Origin: Adiantum capillus-veneris
Lineage: Eukaryota; Streptophyta; Polypodiopsida; Polypodiales; Pteridaceae
Reading direction: 5' to 3'
NCBI GenBank assembly: GCA_014529385.2
Contig: CM043959.1
Coordinates: forward strand, 54,438,253-54,502,252
Length of the DNA: 64,000 bases
In this document: piece after piece, positions 21,846 through 32,674 of the stretch
Layout of the letters: each line of letters starts with the position of its first letter
Position numbering within the stretch: the stretch's first letter is position 1
Notes under the pieces: model-generated
The model's database searches: none
Told to the model about the DNA's origin: nothing
What the model saw: the letters and a program-made list of their open reading frames with translations, nothing else
Position numbers and translations under genes: made by a program

Positions 21846-21960
21846 GGCACGGAACTCCGTCGGGCCAGTGTAAATCTATTGTGATCTGTGAATTGTTTTG
21901 AAGTGGTTATTTGGTGCTGTCGTGATTGATTCTTGACTTGGAGTGTCCAAGTCTGTTACA
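21835..21960 (+). repeat. Chr-B 3' LTR remnant (U5 only)
   Basis: GGCCAATATCTCTAGGCAC onward matches 17324-17445 and ends GTCTGTTACA next to the duplication CTTTC. U3, R and the PPT are deleted, so this LTR cannot drive or end transcription normally. Confidence 0.92.
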
Positions 21961-21965
21961 CTTTC

Positions 21966-24281
21966 TATCTTTATGTGCCAATATCTGTTCTGGAACGAAT
22001 ATCTCCTCGTTTTTCTCCACTTCGGGTTGCTCATTTGGCTCCCCATCATCGGGCACATCGCCTTTAAAAGGCTTCAGGAGACTCACACGAAAAGCATTGT
22101 GAATCCTTCAAGTATCGGGCATCTTCAGTCTAAAGGAGACATCATTTATCTTTTGGAAATTTGGAAAGGTCCATAAAATCGCATGCTAAGCTTTGGAAAA
22201 AGCATGTCCTTTCTCTTTTTCTTTCTCAGGCGTGCCTTCTCAAAACGTAAGAGCACCCAATCATTCTCCTCTAATTTCAAATCGCGACAATGTCGATGTG
22301 CTGCCTTTTTATGTCTTTCTCTAAAGCCTCTCGGACCTTGGCAAAAGCTGTGTCCAAGTCCCTCGTGTACTGGTTGGCTTCAAAAATCTTATCTTTTGTG
22401 CTTAGGAAGAGTACAACCTTCGGAACACCTTCGATAATCTCAAATGGCGCCTTCCCCCGTCAAAGAGTGTATCGTGTTATTATAGGCAAATTCCACCAAG
22501 GACAAATACTTTTCCCATTGAGTCTTCTGATCTGAGATGTAAGACTTCAATAAATCCAGTACGGTTGAATTTGCAATCTTTGATTGCCCATTTGTCTATG
22601 GGTGAAAGATGATGAGAACTCCAACCGCGTGCCAATGTTTTCCCAAATCTCCTCCAAAACAAATTCGTGAATCGGGGATCTTTGTCAGAGACAATTGTCT
22701 CAGGCATGCCATGTAATCTGAAGATCTGGGCCACAAACAGTCTCGCTAAGTGATCCGGCTGACTGTTTTCTTCACTGGAATGAAATGAGCTTGCTTGCTA
22801 AATCTGTCAATAACAGTCCAGATACTTATCTTGCCCACTCTGTGTTCTCGGGAGATTAAAAATGAAATCCATTGTATCACTGTGCTTTATGCCTGTCAAA
22901 CTTGACCTTCTGGCATAACAAGCAACTGCGTACAAAATCGTCCACGTCCTTCTTGAGTCTCGGCCAAAAGAAGTATCTCTCCACACCTTTCAAGGTGGTA
23001 GCAATGCCCCGGTGACCCGTAAATGGTGGACAGTGGCATTCGGTTAGAACCTTTTCCCTTAACTGTTGTTTAACGCACAACATTGTTTTCTTCATCAAGT
23101 AGCCATCTCGAATGGAATATCTCGCTACTACCTCCCCATTCCATATCCGAGTGAAAATATCTGCAAAATCTGTATCTGTGGCATACTGATCGACCATATC
23201 CTCGAAGCTCCTATGATGTATCGCGGAAATAGCAAGAATCAACGGCTTTCGGGACAAAGCATCTGCCACCAAATTCTTCTTTCTCTGCACATGGACAATC
23301 TAGAAGTGAAACTGTGACAAGATGTTCGCCCACCGCATCTGCTTTTCCGATAGCTGCTTCTGTGACAAGAAGTAGCGTAAACTTTGATGATCTGTGAAGA
23401 CCGTAAAATCGGCTCCGAGTAGGTAATGTCGCCACTGAGTAAGAGCATGGATAACCGCCAAAAGCTCTTTCTCATATATCTGTGCTGTCAATTCCGGCCT
23501 TGAAAACAATCGGCTCTCATAGGCAATGACATTGCCTTCTTGCATTAAGACCGCACCCAGATTACGACCACAAGCATCACAGTATACTTCAAATGACTAC
23601 TGCAAATCCGGCAAAGTTAAAAATGGTCCTTTAGTCAATTTCTCTTTCAATGTCTGAAAGGCAGTCACCTCTGTGGGTCCCCACGAGAAATGGACTCCTT
23701 TCTGTGTCAAAATATGCAAAGGGAAAGCAACCTCTGCAAACTTTCTAATGAACCGCCGGTAGTAAGAACATAAGCCCAAGAAGCTTCTTACTTCATGGAC
23801 ATTCTTCAAATCGGGCCAATCAGGGATAGTCTCTATCTTGGCCGGGTCCATTTGCACTCCTGTTGCTAAGATGATGTGTCCCAAAAAAGTGTATCTCTGG
23901 TAGGAAAAATTCACTTTTCTTTGCATTGATCACCAACTTGCGATCCCGCAATGCCTGAAAGACTTGTAGCAGATGTTCTCTATGTTCTGCCTCATCCTTG
24001 GAGAAGACAATAATGTCGTCAAAGAAAGTGCCAACAAAAGATCTGTACTCTTTGAAAATCTTGTCCATCATTTGGTTGAAGGTCGTTGGAGCATTGGTAA
24101 TCCCAAAAGGCATCACCAAAAACTCGAATAAACCGAAGGTCGTCCGAAAAGCTGTCTTGTAGACATCTCGCGGTGCGATTCGGATCTAATGATATCCGCT
24201 CTTCAAATTGATCTTGCTTAAACGAGAGGATCCCTGTAGTTGGTCAAGAATTTCATCGATCCTAGGAATCGGAAATCTATT
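21966..24281 (-). pseudogene. pol: Chr-A RT, RNase H, integrase and GPY/F
   Basis: The minus strand reads from the middle of RT (about 24281) to the chromodomain linker. RT has MPFGITNAPTTFNQMMDKIF and TFFDDIIVFSKDEAEH, then a frameshift near 23900. RNase H (about 23300-23600) has CDACGRNLGAVLMQEG and TDHQSLRYFLS. A spacer leads to the integrase finger (CHCPPFTGHRG, CLLCQKVKFDRH; 22877-23290). The core has one Asp (ETIVSDKDPRF) and is frameshifted after it. GPY/F remains are at about 21990-22180. It is more complete than Chr-B: the segments deleted in Chr-B are present here. Stops and frameshifts are scattered. Confidence 0.9.
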
Positions 24282-25234
24282 TGTAAGGTGTAGTGGAAGT
24301 GAATGTTGAACTTTGCTCAAGATGAGTGCTCCGAACTATGCTCAAGGTTCCTTTTACTTAGGGAAGGGAGAGCCTTGCGTTCTGTAATAAGAGAGTGCAA
24401 GTGATCACAAATGAAGTGGATAAACACTGTGAGTGAAGGTGTTGAGTCTGAGAGATAGAGAGAGAAGAATATGACACCAGAAAGTTGTCAAACCCTCCTC
24501 CAAAGGCCCCACTCTCGATGGCGAGAGCGGTCTATGCTATTGATTGCACAAATCTGGTACAAGATGCTGATGCAAATGTAGGTGATGCTACGTCTAGGTC
24601 GACGATGCTAAGGCTGAAAACTGGATGCTGTAAAGAAGACGTGACGACGACGGTGACTGGCTGAATTGGCTTTTCTACTGCTATTCCTTATTGGCTGATT
24701 TGCTATGGCAAAACGCTGCCCCTTGCTGGTCCAAAAACGCTGACTGCTGCTGCAAGTGTAAAAAGCTGATGTACTGATCCAAAAACGCCACCATGCAGGG
24801 TTGAAAATGCAGGTTTACGGCTGTACAAAAACGCCGGTCTTGAGGCTTGCAAAACGTTGGTCGTACTGCTTGAAAAACGCTGGTTCTATTGATGGGGAGT
24901 CGCTGTAGAAGATGGCTGAAATTTGCTGGTCTTGCTTGCTGGAAACGTTGAGGTTTTAGGGTGGAAAACGCCATAGCTTCAAGGAGTCTTGCTTGAGAGA
25001 GAGGGAGAGATGCTTGCTGCAAACTTGTTGCCTTGTGCACTTCTTCCACTTCTGCCAGATAATGCTAGCGTTGGTTTCATTATATATTATCTTATGGAAT
25101 TTGCCCTACCCAGTTTCCCAACAAAAGTCACTTAATAAATAAGTAAAAAATGTCAAAAATAGGGAAAATAGGTTTTCTTCCCTGTAAAATGATCGTGATG
25201 GAATCTGATGGGAATGTTGATGATCATGCTGTGT
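24282..25234 (-). repeat. B1 3' LTR
   Basis: Matches 28228-29176 until CATGCTGTG, where the two diverge. TATA-like ATATATTATC is near 25083. Between about 24700 and 24985 the block AAAACGC(T/C)G recurs roughly every 30 bases. Its inner end shows no convincing PPT. Confidence 0.85.
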
Positions 25235-25989
25235 TTCCGAGGCTGAAAATTCTTGAAACCACTTTCAACACAAAAACATGAACATACCCATTTCATATAA
25301 AGTGACTCGAAAAATTCTATGCTTCCTAAATGACTGTGCATGCAATGGAGATGAACAAAGAGACGGAGTGCCAAACCGTTCATCAAACATACATAAACAA
25401 TGGGGTCGAATCTTGACTTTCTGTTCTAAATCAATCTACTGTGGGAAATCACAATGAAAATGCCTATGCTTGATGCTCAATCCTTCTTGTGCTCTCTCTA
25501 CGATTGTGTCGTGCCAAGGAAGAGACATGGAATGTGACTTCCTGGAATGCATACTTTTCTGCTTTTCATGAGAAATCCGCATACATTCGTGCTCATTGAT
25601 GAGTGAATCGTGCTCAACGTACAATATGGCATGCCTAGGAAAAGGGATCACATAAAGACGTTGACTAAAATACGGGAAACGGTCACGAATGAAACACTCG
25701 AACAATGCGTGCTGACTAATCACTCAAACACATAATACTTCCTGTGGGGGTGCTTTGGACCTTGACTCGAGAGCCAAGATCGGTTCCTTGTGATTGATCG
25801 AATCTGCAATGGGGTTAGCTTTACTTTACTAAACAAAGTAGCAACTAAACCATCATCTTTGTGAGAAATCACATCTTGATCATGCAAATCAACATGCTTA
25901 TCATTATCATGCAAATCATGGAATTCCTGTGTGTCGTGCCTTGGAGAAGACGAGACTGAGAGAGTCTCTGTCTCCTGAATCCTGATTCC
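25235..25989 (-). other. B1 3' internal region, RT expected but absent
   Basis: Minus-strand frames at 25436-25723 and 25720-25995 are open but show no motif of RT, RNase H or integrase; they are His/Asp-rich and may not be coding. Confidence 0.5.
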
Positions 25990-26550
25990 TTTCAATCTTT
26001 CGCCTGCACATTAGAAATGAGAGACGAAGAATGAAGAACTTGCTCTCCACGAATGACAAGGGGAGAGTCACTTTTGGCATTGAAAATGAATGTATTTGCC
26101 GCCCTATCAATGAGAGGGTTATGCTCACGAAACCATCGAATGTCCAAAAGCATATCACATCCTGAAAGAGGAGAGATCCTGCGGAAGGACACTTGTTGAA
26201 CAGTGAACAAAACATCAAGGCACTCTTGCATGATGACAGAGTCCATATGGGGAGAGAAGCCCGACACCTCGAAAGGAGATGTCCAAGCGGGCTCTTTCGA
26301 CAAGAGAGTCACTAATCAAATCATGCATATTGCCTGGGTCAAACAATATGACAAAACGTTGACCATTCACATGACCATAACACTTAATGAGAGACTCATC
26401 AATGGGAGGATCATGAGAGACTTGGGTCACACTTGTGTTCTCATTTATTGCATTGACAGAGGAAGTGGGTTCTGTGGGTTCTTTAGATTCATTAGATTCA
26501 AGCTTAGGACATGTTCTTTTTATGTGACCCTTGATGTGACATGAAAACAA
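25990..26550 (-). pseudogene. B1 zinc knuckle and retropepsin-like region
   Basis: Minus strand: a zinc knuckle (CHIKGHIKRTC, first Cys lost to a frameshift with the gag frame) precedes a retropepsin-like domain whose active-site triplet reads DPG (FVILFDPGNMHDLISDS) instead of DTG or DSG. A frame change at about 26310 leads to its second half (GCDMLLDIRWFREHNPLID), which matches the usual LGxxWL segment. The Pro at the active site would be expected to abolish catalysis. Confidence 0.78.
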
Positions 26551-27700
26551 CGACCTTCCTTAGAATAAGTGCTTTGCTCTTCCGATGTGATGTATCCACT
26601 TAAAATTCCTTGTTCTACCTTTTCATCTGGAGTGAGCTTAGGTTTAGCAATTGTGTTAGCTTTACCCTTGGGTTCATTTTGAGAGTTCTTTTCTGAGAGA
26701 CTATTGGAAGATTGGTTAGAAGAGTTACCGTTCTTACCAATCTTACCGTTCTTACCGTTCTTACCGTTCTGAGAGGTACTTGTGGAAGTCTTGGTTTCCT
26801 TAAGCTTTCCCTTATTGTGCTTCATCTCTTGTGCGAGAGCAATCGCTACCGCCTTGTTGAGATCGATTGGGTTGAGGACTTCGACATCAAATCTGATATA
26901 GTCGTCCAATCCGAAAATGAAAGCCCCTTTGCGCTCATCATCCGATTTGGGTAATTGGGTGCCGAGCTGCAAAACACGATTAGAGAAAAACATAACTGAC
27001 ATACAATTTTGCTTGAGACTGCGCCAATCGTCTTTCAACCGTGCGAGATACTGGGGTGGCATAAACCGCGCCTTGAGCTTGTCTTGGAAGTCGGCCCAAT
27101 TGAAAGAAAGGGGCTCGCCATCGTCGACTTCCTCTAGTTGCGCGGCCAACTATGCCTCTTGCCATGCGTGGTAGCAATTGATTGCATCACCGGCAAGGTA
27201 CATAGCTGCCGTCAAAACCTTGCTATTTCCTGTCTTATTAGTTGTCGCAAAATAAGCATTAAATTGATGCAACCAAGAATGAATAACTGTAGCATCCATC
27301 TTACCATTATACTTATTGAAAGTCAACTTCTCTGTGACTAGGTGGTTGGAGTCCGAATCTCGGCTTGCACCACTTTATGAATTACCAACATCTTTGGTTG
27401 GTTCGGACTTTGAGGTGAGAGCCTGTCGGACCAACTCTTGCATGCGTAGGTCTCTCTGCACCTCGCGTGTGTCTTCGGCTTCCAAGCGCGCTTGCTCAAT
27501 AGCCGCCTTTCTTTCTGCTTTTCTTTCTTTTCGTCTCATCGCGCTCGCGTTCCAAGGCAACGCGAGTCGCTTCTTGTCGTGCCATCATGTCCATCATCGA
27601 CTTGACCAAAGCCTCCATAGGATTTGGTGCAAACCGTGGCGTAGATGGGGAAGGGGGAGGGTCGGAAAACCCTCCTGGTGTGGAAAACTCTTCTTCGCCA
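26520..27700 (-). pseudogene. gag: B1 gag
   Basis: Retrotransposon Gag on the minus strand: a Glu/Arg-rich coiled stretch (RRKERKAERKAAIEQARLEAE, about 27440-27550, quoted in part) is followed by the capsid core (FNWADFQDKLKARFMPPQY, LKDDWRSLKQ, RVLQLGTQLP) and a Gln/Asn/Lys low-complexity linker. In-frame stops lie at 27375-27377 and 27150-27152, with a frame change upstream near 27560 into a Pro/Ser-rich N-terminal part reaching about 27990. It resembles chromovirus-type Gag but differs from Chr-A. Confidence 0.82.
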
Positions 27701-28020
27701 CTCCCATGCTCATCACCTCCATGCGAAGTATCCGTTCCGCTTAGGGTGATGACCACACACTTGAAGTCTCGGGTTCTTAAGTTTACGAGGAACTTGGGTT
27801 CTTGTGGGTCTTGGTTCTTGAGGTTCTTGGTTCTTGAGGTTCTTGAGTTCTTGAGATTCTCGAGGGTCTTGAGGTTCTTCTTTCGCTTGCAATCTGTGTT
27901 AGAGAAGGATCTTCTCTTCACTCGAGTTCTGCTCTTTCCCGCGGGCGCACCCCTTGGCGGCCTTGCACTCACACCAAGGTTGCTTTTTCCCACCTCACGT
28001 CGATTGGCCGGCCGCTAAGT

Positions 28021-28214
28021 GCACAGTCCGCTCTCAGTGAGTGAAAAGAGGCACAAGGGGAGGCTGGACAAGCCCTTCTTTCTTGGGTTTCTTGTCACTC
28101 TTCAAAAACACGATTAGGAATCGACATGCCCAAGAGGACTTGGGTTACGTGCGACCGCAACAAGCAAAAAAAATTCTGTGGTTCTTTCCTTGATTGATAC
28201 AGAACACTGCCCAA
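28021..28214 (-). other. B1 leader
   Basis: Sequence between PBS and gag. A very similar block, 44255-44374, stands beside the PBS of B2, so B1 and B2 are sister families. Confidence 0.75.
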
Positions 28215-28226
28215 GCTTTGATACCA
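28215..28226 (-). promoter_or_regulatory. B1 primer-binding site
   Basis: The minus strand reads TGGTATCAAAGC one base from the LTR edge; one mismatch to the initiator tRNA-Met complement. Confidence 0.92.
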
Positions 28227-28227
28227 A

Positions 28228-29176
28228 TGTAAGGTGCAACGGAAGTGAATGTTGAACTTTGCTCAAGATGAGTGTTCGGAACTGTGCTCAAGGTTCCTTG
28301 TACTTAGGGAAGGGAGAGCCTTCCGTTCTTTAATGAGAGAGTGCAAGTGATCACAAACAAAGTGGATAAACACTGTGAGTGAAGGTTCTGAGACTGAGAG
28401 ATAGAGAGAGAAGAATACGACACCAGAAAGTTGTCAAACCCTCCTCCAAGGGCCCCACTCTTGATGGCGAGAGCGGTCTATGCTATTGATTGCACAAATC
28501 TGGTACAAGATGCTGATGCAAATCTTGGTGATGCTACGTCGAGGTCGACGATGCTAAGGCTGAAAACTGGATGTTGTGAAGACGACGGGACGATGACGGT
28601 GACTGGCTGATTGGCTTTCCTTCTGCTATTCCTTATTGGCTGATTTGTTGTCGCAAAACGCTGCCCCTTGCTGGTCCAAAAACGCTGACTGCTGCAGGTG
28701 TAAAACGTTGATGTACTGATCCAAAAACGCCACCATGCAGGGCTGAAAACGCAGGTTTAAGGCTGTACAAAAACGCTGGTCTTGAGGCTTGCAAAGCAAC
28801 GGTTCTACTGCTTGAAAAACGCTGGTTCTACTGATGGGGAATCGCTGTAGAAGATGGCTGAAATTCGCTGGTCTTGCTTGCTGGAAACGCTGAGGTTATA
28901 GGGTGGAAAACGCCAGAGCTTCAAGGAGTCTTGCTTGAGAGAGGGAGAGATGCCTGCTGCAAACCTGTTGCCTTGTGCACTTCTTCCACTTCTGCAAGAT
29001 AATGCTAGCGCTGGTTTCCTTATATATTATCTTATGGAATTTGCCCTACCTAGTTTCCCAACAAAAATCACTTAATAAATAAGTAAAAAATGTCAAAAAT
29101 AGGGAAAATAGGTTTTCTGCCATGTAAAATGATCGTGATGGAATTTGATGGGAATGCTGATGATTATGCTGTGCCA
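28228..29176 (-). repeat. B1 5' LTR
   Basis: Partner of the left B1 LTR; in element sense it could start TGGCACAGC and ends CACCTTACA before the PBS. It contains the same AAAACGC motif series (about 28650-28925). Confidence 0.85.
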
Positions 29177-29358
29177 GAGGATATGCATCTAATCTAGTAT
29201 TCAACTTTTTTACCAAGTTTAAGCATCTCTTGGCATGCACGGTCTGCGAACAGACTTACAAAAGTGCCAGATCACTTCCTATTCTAGACTGATCTGATTG
29301 AACTGAACCTTGGTCATGCTAGCTTGTCCATGGACACACAGGGTTGGATGTGTCACGT
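29177..29358. other. Unassigned 182-bp spacer between B1 and Chr-A
   Basis: No match to either flank or to the other B1 LTR. It could be a filler, the true U3 start of B1 lost from the other LTR, or a small remnant of another element. Confidence 0.5.
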
Positions 29359-29597
29359 GACATTGTTCTTGATGGTGATTTTGTTGAGAGCTCTGTAGTC
29401 AATGCACATTCTCCAAGATCCGTCTTTCTTCAAAACCAACAACACCGGAGAGCAGTAAGGTGAAGTACTCGGCTGGATAAGACCCTTTTCCAAGAGGTCT
29501 TTCATTTGGTTCATAATCTCTTCATACTGGGCTCGGCTCACACGATAAGGTGGCTGGTTCGGTGGTGTGCTTCCAGGTATTAGATCAATGGTATGAT
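29359..29597 (-). pseudogene. pol: Chr-A RT N-terminal segment
   Basis: The minus strand encodes [17 protein letters not shown], the [18 protein letters not shown] block, [19 protein letters not shown] and ALNKITIKN, the start of a chromoviral RT. It joins at Asn-Lys-Ile-Thr to the RT part at 24281 once B1 is removed. It is cut on the right by B2 within HTIDL. Confidence 0.93.
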
Positions 29598-30275
29598 TGT
29601 AAGGTGCAGTGGATGTAAATGTTGAAGTTTGCTCAAGATGAGTGCTCCGAACTGTGCTCAAGGGTTCCTTTTTCTTACTGAAAGGAGAGCCTTCCGTCCT
29701 TTAGTGAGAGAGTGCAAATGATCACAAACAAGTGGGTAAACATTGTGCATGAAGGTGCTGAGACTTAGAGAAAGAGAGAGAAGAATACGACACCAGAATA
29801 GTTGTCAAACCCTCCTCAGAAGGCCCCACTCTCTATGGCAAGAGCGGTCTACTATTGATTGCACAAATCTCTACAATGGTCTGAATGCAATGGTCTTGCC
29901 ACGATGTCGACGACGAGATGGGTTTAATTCTGAAAATGCTAGGGGCTGAAATCTGCAAATTTGCTATTTTTTGAATTTTGACTCTTTATCGGTTACGACG
30001 GCAATGACGACGACGCGACGACGATGCGCTGAAAACGCAGATGCTGAAATCTGCGAATAACGGGCTGATCTAACCGTGCGGTGAAAAATTGCTTTGGAAG
30101 GTGAGATCTGCGAGGTTTGGGGGCTGTTTTGCGGTGTCTGTACGCTGAAAACTGAAAACGCTGAAGCTAGGGCTGAATTTGTCGCCGAGGAACTGCAAAA
30201 CGCTAGATGATCTGCAACTCCAAAAATGCTAGGCTGATGGGACATCTGCTGTAAAAACGCTATTGATTCTGTTGT
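29598..30275 (-). repeat. B2 3' LTR, left part
   Basis: Matches 44388-44980 in its first half; rich in CTGAAAACGCT motifs; interrupted after GTTGT by Giant. Confidence 0.82.
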
Positions 30276-30510
30276 TGTGCGCTCCTTGCCGCACTGTCGA
30301 AGCAAGGGCCTTGCCTAACACTGTGTGCGAGCCATAGACGGCTCCAAGCACACAACTAGCTTAACTAGTAAGCTCAAAAGAGGGCAATGGTGTGTCACTC
30401 ACCGCTCTATGCTCCTGCCGTGGAGGATTCCTCGCCGCGAAGAAGAAGGAGACGCCGCTACGTCGTGCTCAACCGCTTCACCGCCGTCGTGCCGCCGCAA
30501 TGCTCGATCG

Positions 30511-30569
<59 letters not shown>

Positions 30570-30868
30570 AGGTGAAGAAGAAGAAGATGGAGATGGAGAT
30601 GGAGCAAGAGCACTCTTCTATTGCACAAATGAGAGAATGAGTGAATTTTAGGTTTAGTTGGCTTTTATATGAGCTCACCCCATTCACACTTGGGCGCCCA
30701 TGCTTAGCCAACTAATCCCTTGAATGTCCCAGTTACAGTGCGCCTCTCATCGGCGATCACTCTTACTCTTTTCCTATTGGTCCGACAAGCCCGGTACCTG
30801 ACTCTACCAAATACATAATACACGTCCGTCGTAGGTGATGGGGTGTCCGTGAGCCGTGAGGGTTAACA
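30276..30868 (-). repeat. Giant 3' LTR
   Basis: 593 bp, in element sense TGTTAACCCTC to GGAGCGCACA. It contains TATA and a (CT)n(CA)n tract (30511-30565). Confidence 0.97.
30662..30669 (-). promoter_or_regulatory. Giant 3' LTR TATA box
   Basis: The minus strand reads TATAAAAG, about 200 bases into the LTR and upstream of the microsatellite; the same box stands in the other LTR. Confidence 0.75.
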
Positions 30869-30883
30869 TGCCTCCCTTCCTGA
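30869..30883 (-). promoter_or_regulatory. Giant polypurine tract
   Basis: The minus strand reads CAGGAAGGGAGGCA directly before the LTR start TGTTAACC. Confidence 0.85.
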
Positions 30884-32323
30884 TGTAGATTCCGTCCTCG
30901 GAAGCTATTGAGTCGAAGGTCGTTCGTTGAGGTGGAAGAGCATTTGAGATGAATATCCTTAGCCTTCTTCAGTCACTGCAAAATCAAACAACATTGGCAC
31001 AGTAATTGCATTCTCATAAGTGATTATAAAGCATATGTAGTTTTAGATAGACAAATTGATTGGTAAAAGAATTTCAAACAATTTGTCAGCAATGAACATT
31101 AAATTGCAATGTAATCAAATGCATAAATAGATGTAAAGGTAAAAAATTAAACAAGTTTGGGGTCGCTAATTTGACGGTCGAAAGGCACTAGAGATCGAAT
31201 ATTAATACCATGGGTAAGCTTCTTAATTTTCTGTGGTCAATTAAGTTGTTTAATCGCGAGAGCCAAGTATTCATGTTCGAGGGTTGACTAGAAGCTATAT
31301 CTAGAAGACCTTGTAGTTAAGCTACCATAAAAGGAATTTCTCATGAAATCATCGCCTGATTGATTACCTTTTCTTTGATCCCCCAAAGTGTTTTCACAGT
31401 GATTCAATTTGATGTGTGTGCTTATTTTGTATGCCTTGGGTTTTTTGCTTTTCAAGGAAAAGCGCTCATACTGGGAACCTCTAGGGCTCTAGTACCATAG
31501 GCAATACATGTGAGTGAAGTACCAAATCAAGCTGAGATTTCTCTTATAGCTTAAGATTTTACAATGTGGCACTTTGATTTTTTGTTTGTTCATTTTCAGC
31601 ATTTTAATTTTGTAACTTTGGGGGGTCATATAACACTGATACACCTCCTCAGGCTCATCACACTAGTAAACTCCCTTTATAATACTTAAGCGAAAGGTCA
31701 ATAGGGTTAAGCCCACTAGAAAGCCCTAGTACATTTCACACAATGCTGCCTAAATCGGATTAAGAACCTAAGTAACCATTGATTATTAGGAAGGCATTTC
31801 CCATGGTATTAAGAGAAGATTTCTAACACCTAACTTGGTCAAACTAGCTTAGTCGGACTGCTTGATTTTTAAATCTAGACAAGTGATTATGACAAAAAAT
31901 TACATTGAATTAAATGTTTGATACTAAGCAAATGCGGTGAATATTAGGCTACCAATCACAATTAAAGTAGACAATCATAGATGCAAAAAAGATAAGGGGC
32001 AATGCTAATGGACAAGAAACACCTGTTTGTGTCGATGGTCGCGCTTGATTTGAAGAGTGAGTCGAGATAAAGATTCCATGAAGGTCCAAATCCTATCAAT
32101 AGCAACACGCTCCTGTACACACTAGGAAACAAAAGGAATACCTCCAGGAGGCACATTAGTGGGAAAAGGTACCGACACTTATTGAACACAACAAAAAACA
32201 TAAGGAACCCTAATTTAATTATTTGTACTCCCCCTAGAGAGTGAAGGGAATAGGATATTGTAGAGGTTGGGGGGAAACCCTAAGGCTAAACCCCTATCCT
32301 CGTCGTCGAGATAAACAAAGTCA
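30884..32323 (-). other. Giant 3' non-coding region
   Basis: About 1.4 kb, AT-rich. The only notable frame is a 79-codon minus ORF at 31962-32201 with an ATG and two hydrophobic stretches (LFPLMCLLEVFLLFPSVY and SVLLLIGFG); no homology is recognised and it may be chance. Long 3' regions before the PPT are common in large plant gypsy elements. Confidence 0.6.
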
Positions 32324-32674
32324 TCATCCATGAGACCATATGAGACCATATGTGTCATCCGTGTAGTCCTGTAAATTTTCTTCTTCATCATAGGTGCCCA
32401 TGTTTACTAAAAAGGTCACTAGACGCCTATAGTCATCTTGGTCAAAAGGGTAGACTTGTGCAATGGGAGAAACGCTCTCTACTAAGTATGGATCAAACGT
32501 GGTCAAGAGACGTAAAAGCCATTCTAACTCCTCAAAATTCCTCTCATATGCTAGCGTACCTATCAAATCCCATCCACATGCAAGCACTGGAAAGACTATG
32601 TGAAATATTTGTGAAAAGTAACGAGGGTATCTCTCATCCAAGGCAGGAGTGGATGACTCTAGCGTACTAGCCAT
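32324..32674 (-). CDS. Giant 3' accessory ORF, 116 residues, unrecognised
   Basis: A minus-strand ORF with an ATG at 32672-32674 (MASTLESSTPALDERYPRYF), 245 bases beyond the polyprotein stop. It is acidic and rich in aromatic residues (FHIVFPVLACGWDLIGTLAY, NFEELEWLLRLLTTFDPYL, DDYRRLVTFLVNMGTYDEEE). An 11-base tandem duplication (TGAGACCATA, 32330-32351) lies at its 3' end and repeats the last residues. I recognise no family. Its place, after pol and before the PPT, is where some plant gypsy elements carry extra ORFs, including env-like ones, but there is no signal peptide or membrane segment here. The intact frame in an element whose polyprotein has stops mildly favours chance survival or a real small gene. 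Confidence 0.45.
   Translation of the reverse strand: MASTLESSTPALDERYPRYFSQIFHIVFPVLACGWDLIGTLAYERNFEELEWLLRLLTTFDPYLVESVSPIAQVYPFDQDDYRRLVTFLVNMGTYDEEENLQDYTDDTYGLIWSHG

Larger units (their letters stand above)
16875..21960 (+). mobile_element. Chr-B: chromovirus inserted in Chr-A
   Basis: The perfect duplication CTTTC stands at 16870-16874 and 21961-21965. The element has a 5' LTR (16875-17445), PBS, gag, decayed pol and chromodomain, but only about 126 bp of the 3' LTR: pol is fused to U5. It is of the same family as its target Chr-A but in the opposite orientation. Pol carries several internal deletions: protease triad, RT thumb, RNase H to pre-integrase, and integrase core. Confidence 0.94.
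24282..29176 (-). mobile_element. B1: gypsy-type element with gag and protease but no RT or integrase
   Basis: Two LTRs of about 950 bp (24282 to about 25234, and 28228 to about 29176) flank about 3 kb with PBS TGGTATCAAAGC next to the right (5') LTR. The inside encodes Gag and a protease-like region on the minus strand and nothing resembling RT or integrase. It lies inside Chr-A RT: Chr-A resumes at about 29359. The left flank CTATT and right flank (A)CATT before GTTCTTG only partly match, and 182 bases after the right LTR are unassigned, so the outer right edge is uncertain. Confidence 0.82.

Noticed and set aside
29177-29358. Spacer as the true U3 start of B1
   Set aside because: It would give a TG start and place B1 directly against Chr-A, but the other B1 LTR shows no matching sequence; left unassigned.
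30325-30711. ORFs across the (CT)n(CA)n tract in the Giant LTRs (both copies)
   Set aside because: Open only because the dinucleotide repeat lacks stops (Ser-Leu and Thr-His runs).
31962-32201. Hydrophobic 79-codon ORF as an env-like gene
   Set aside because: Too short, no signal peptide cleavage pattern or conserved Cys, AT-rich context; mentioned only within the non-coding region.
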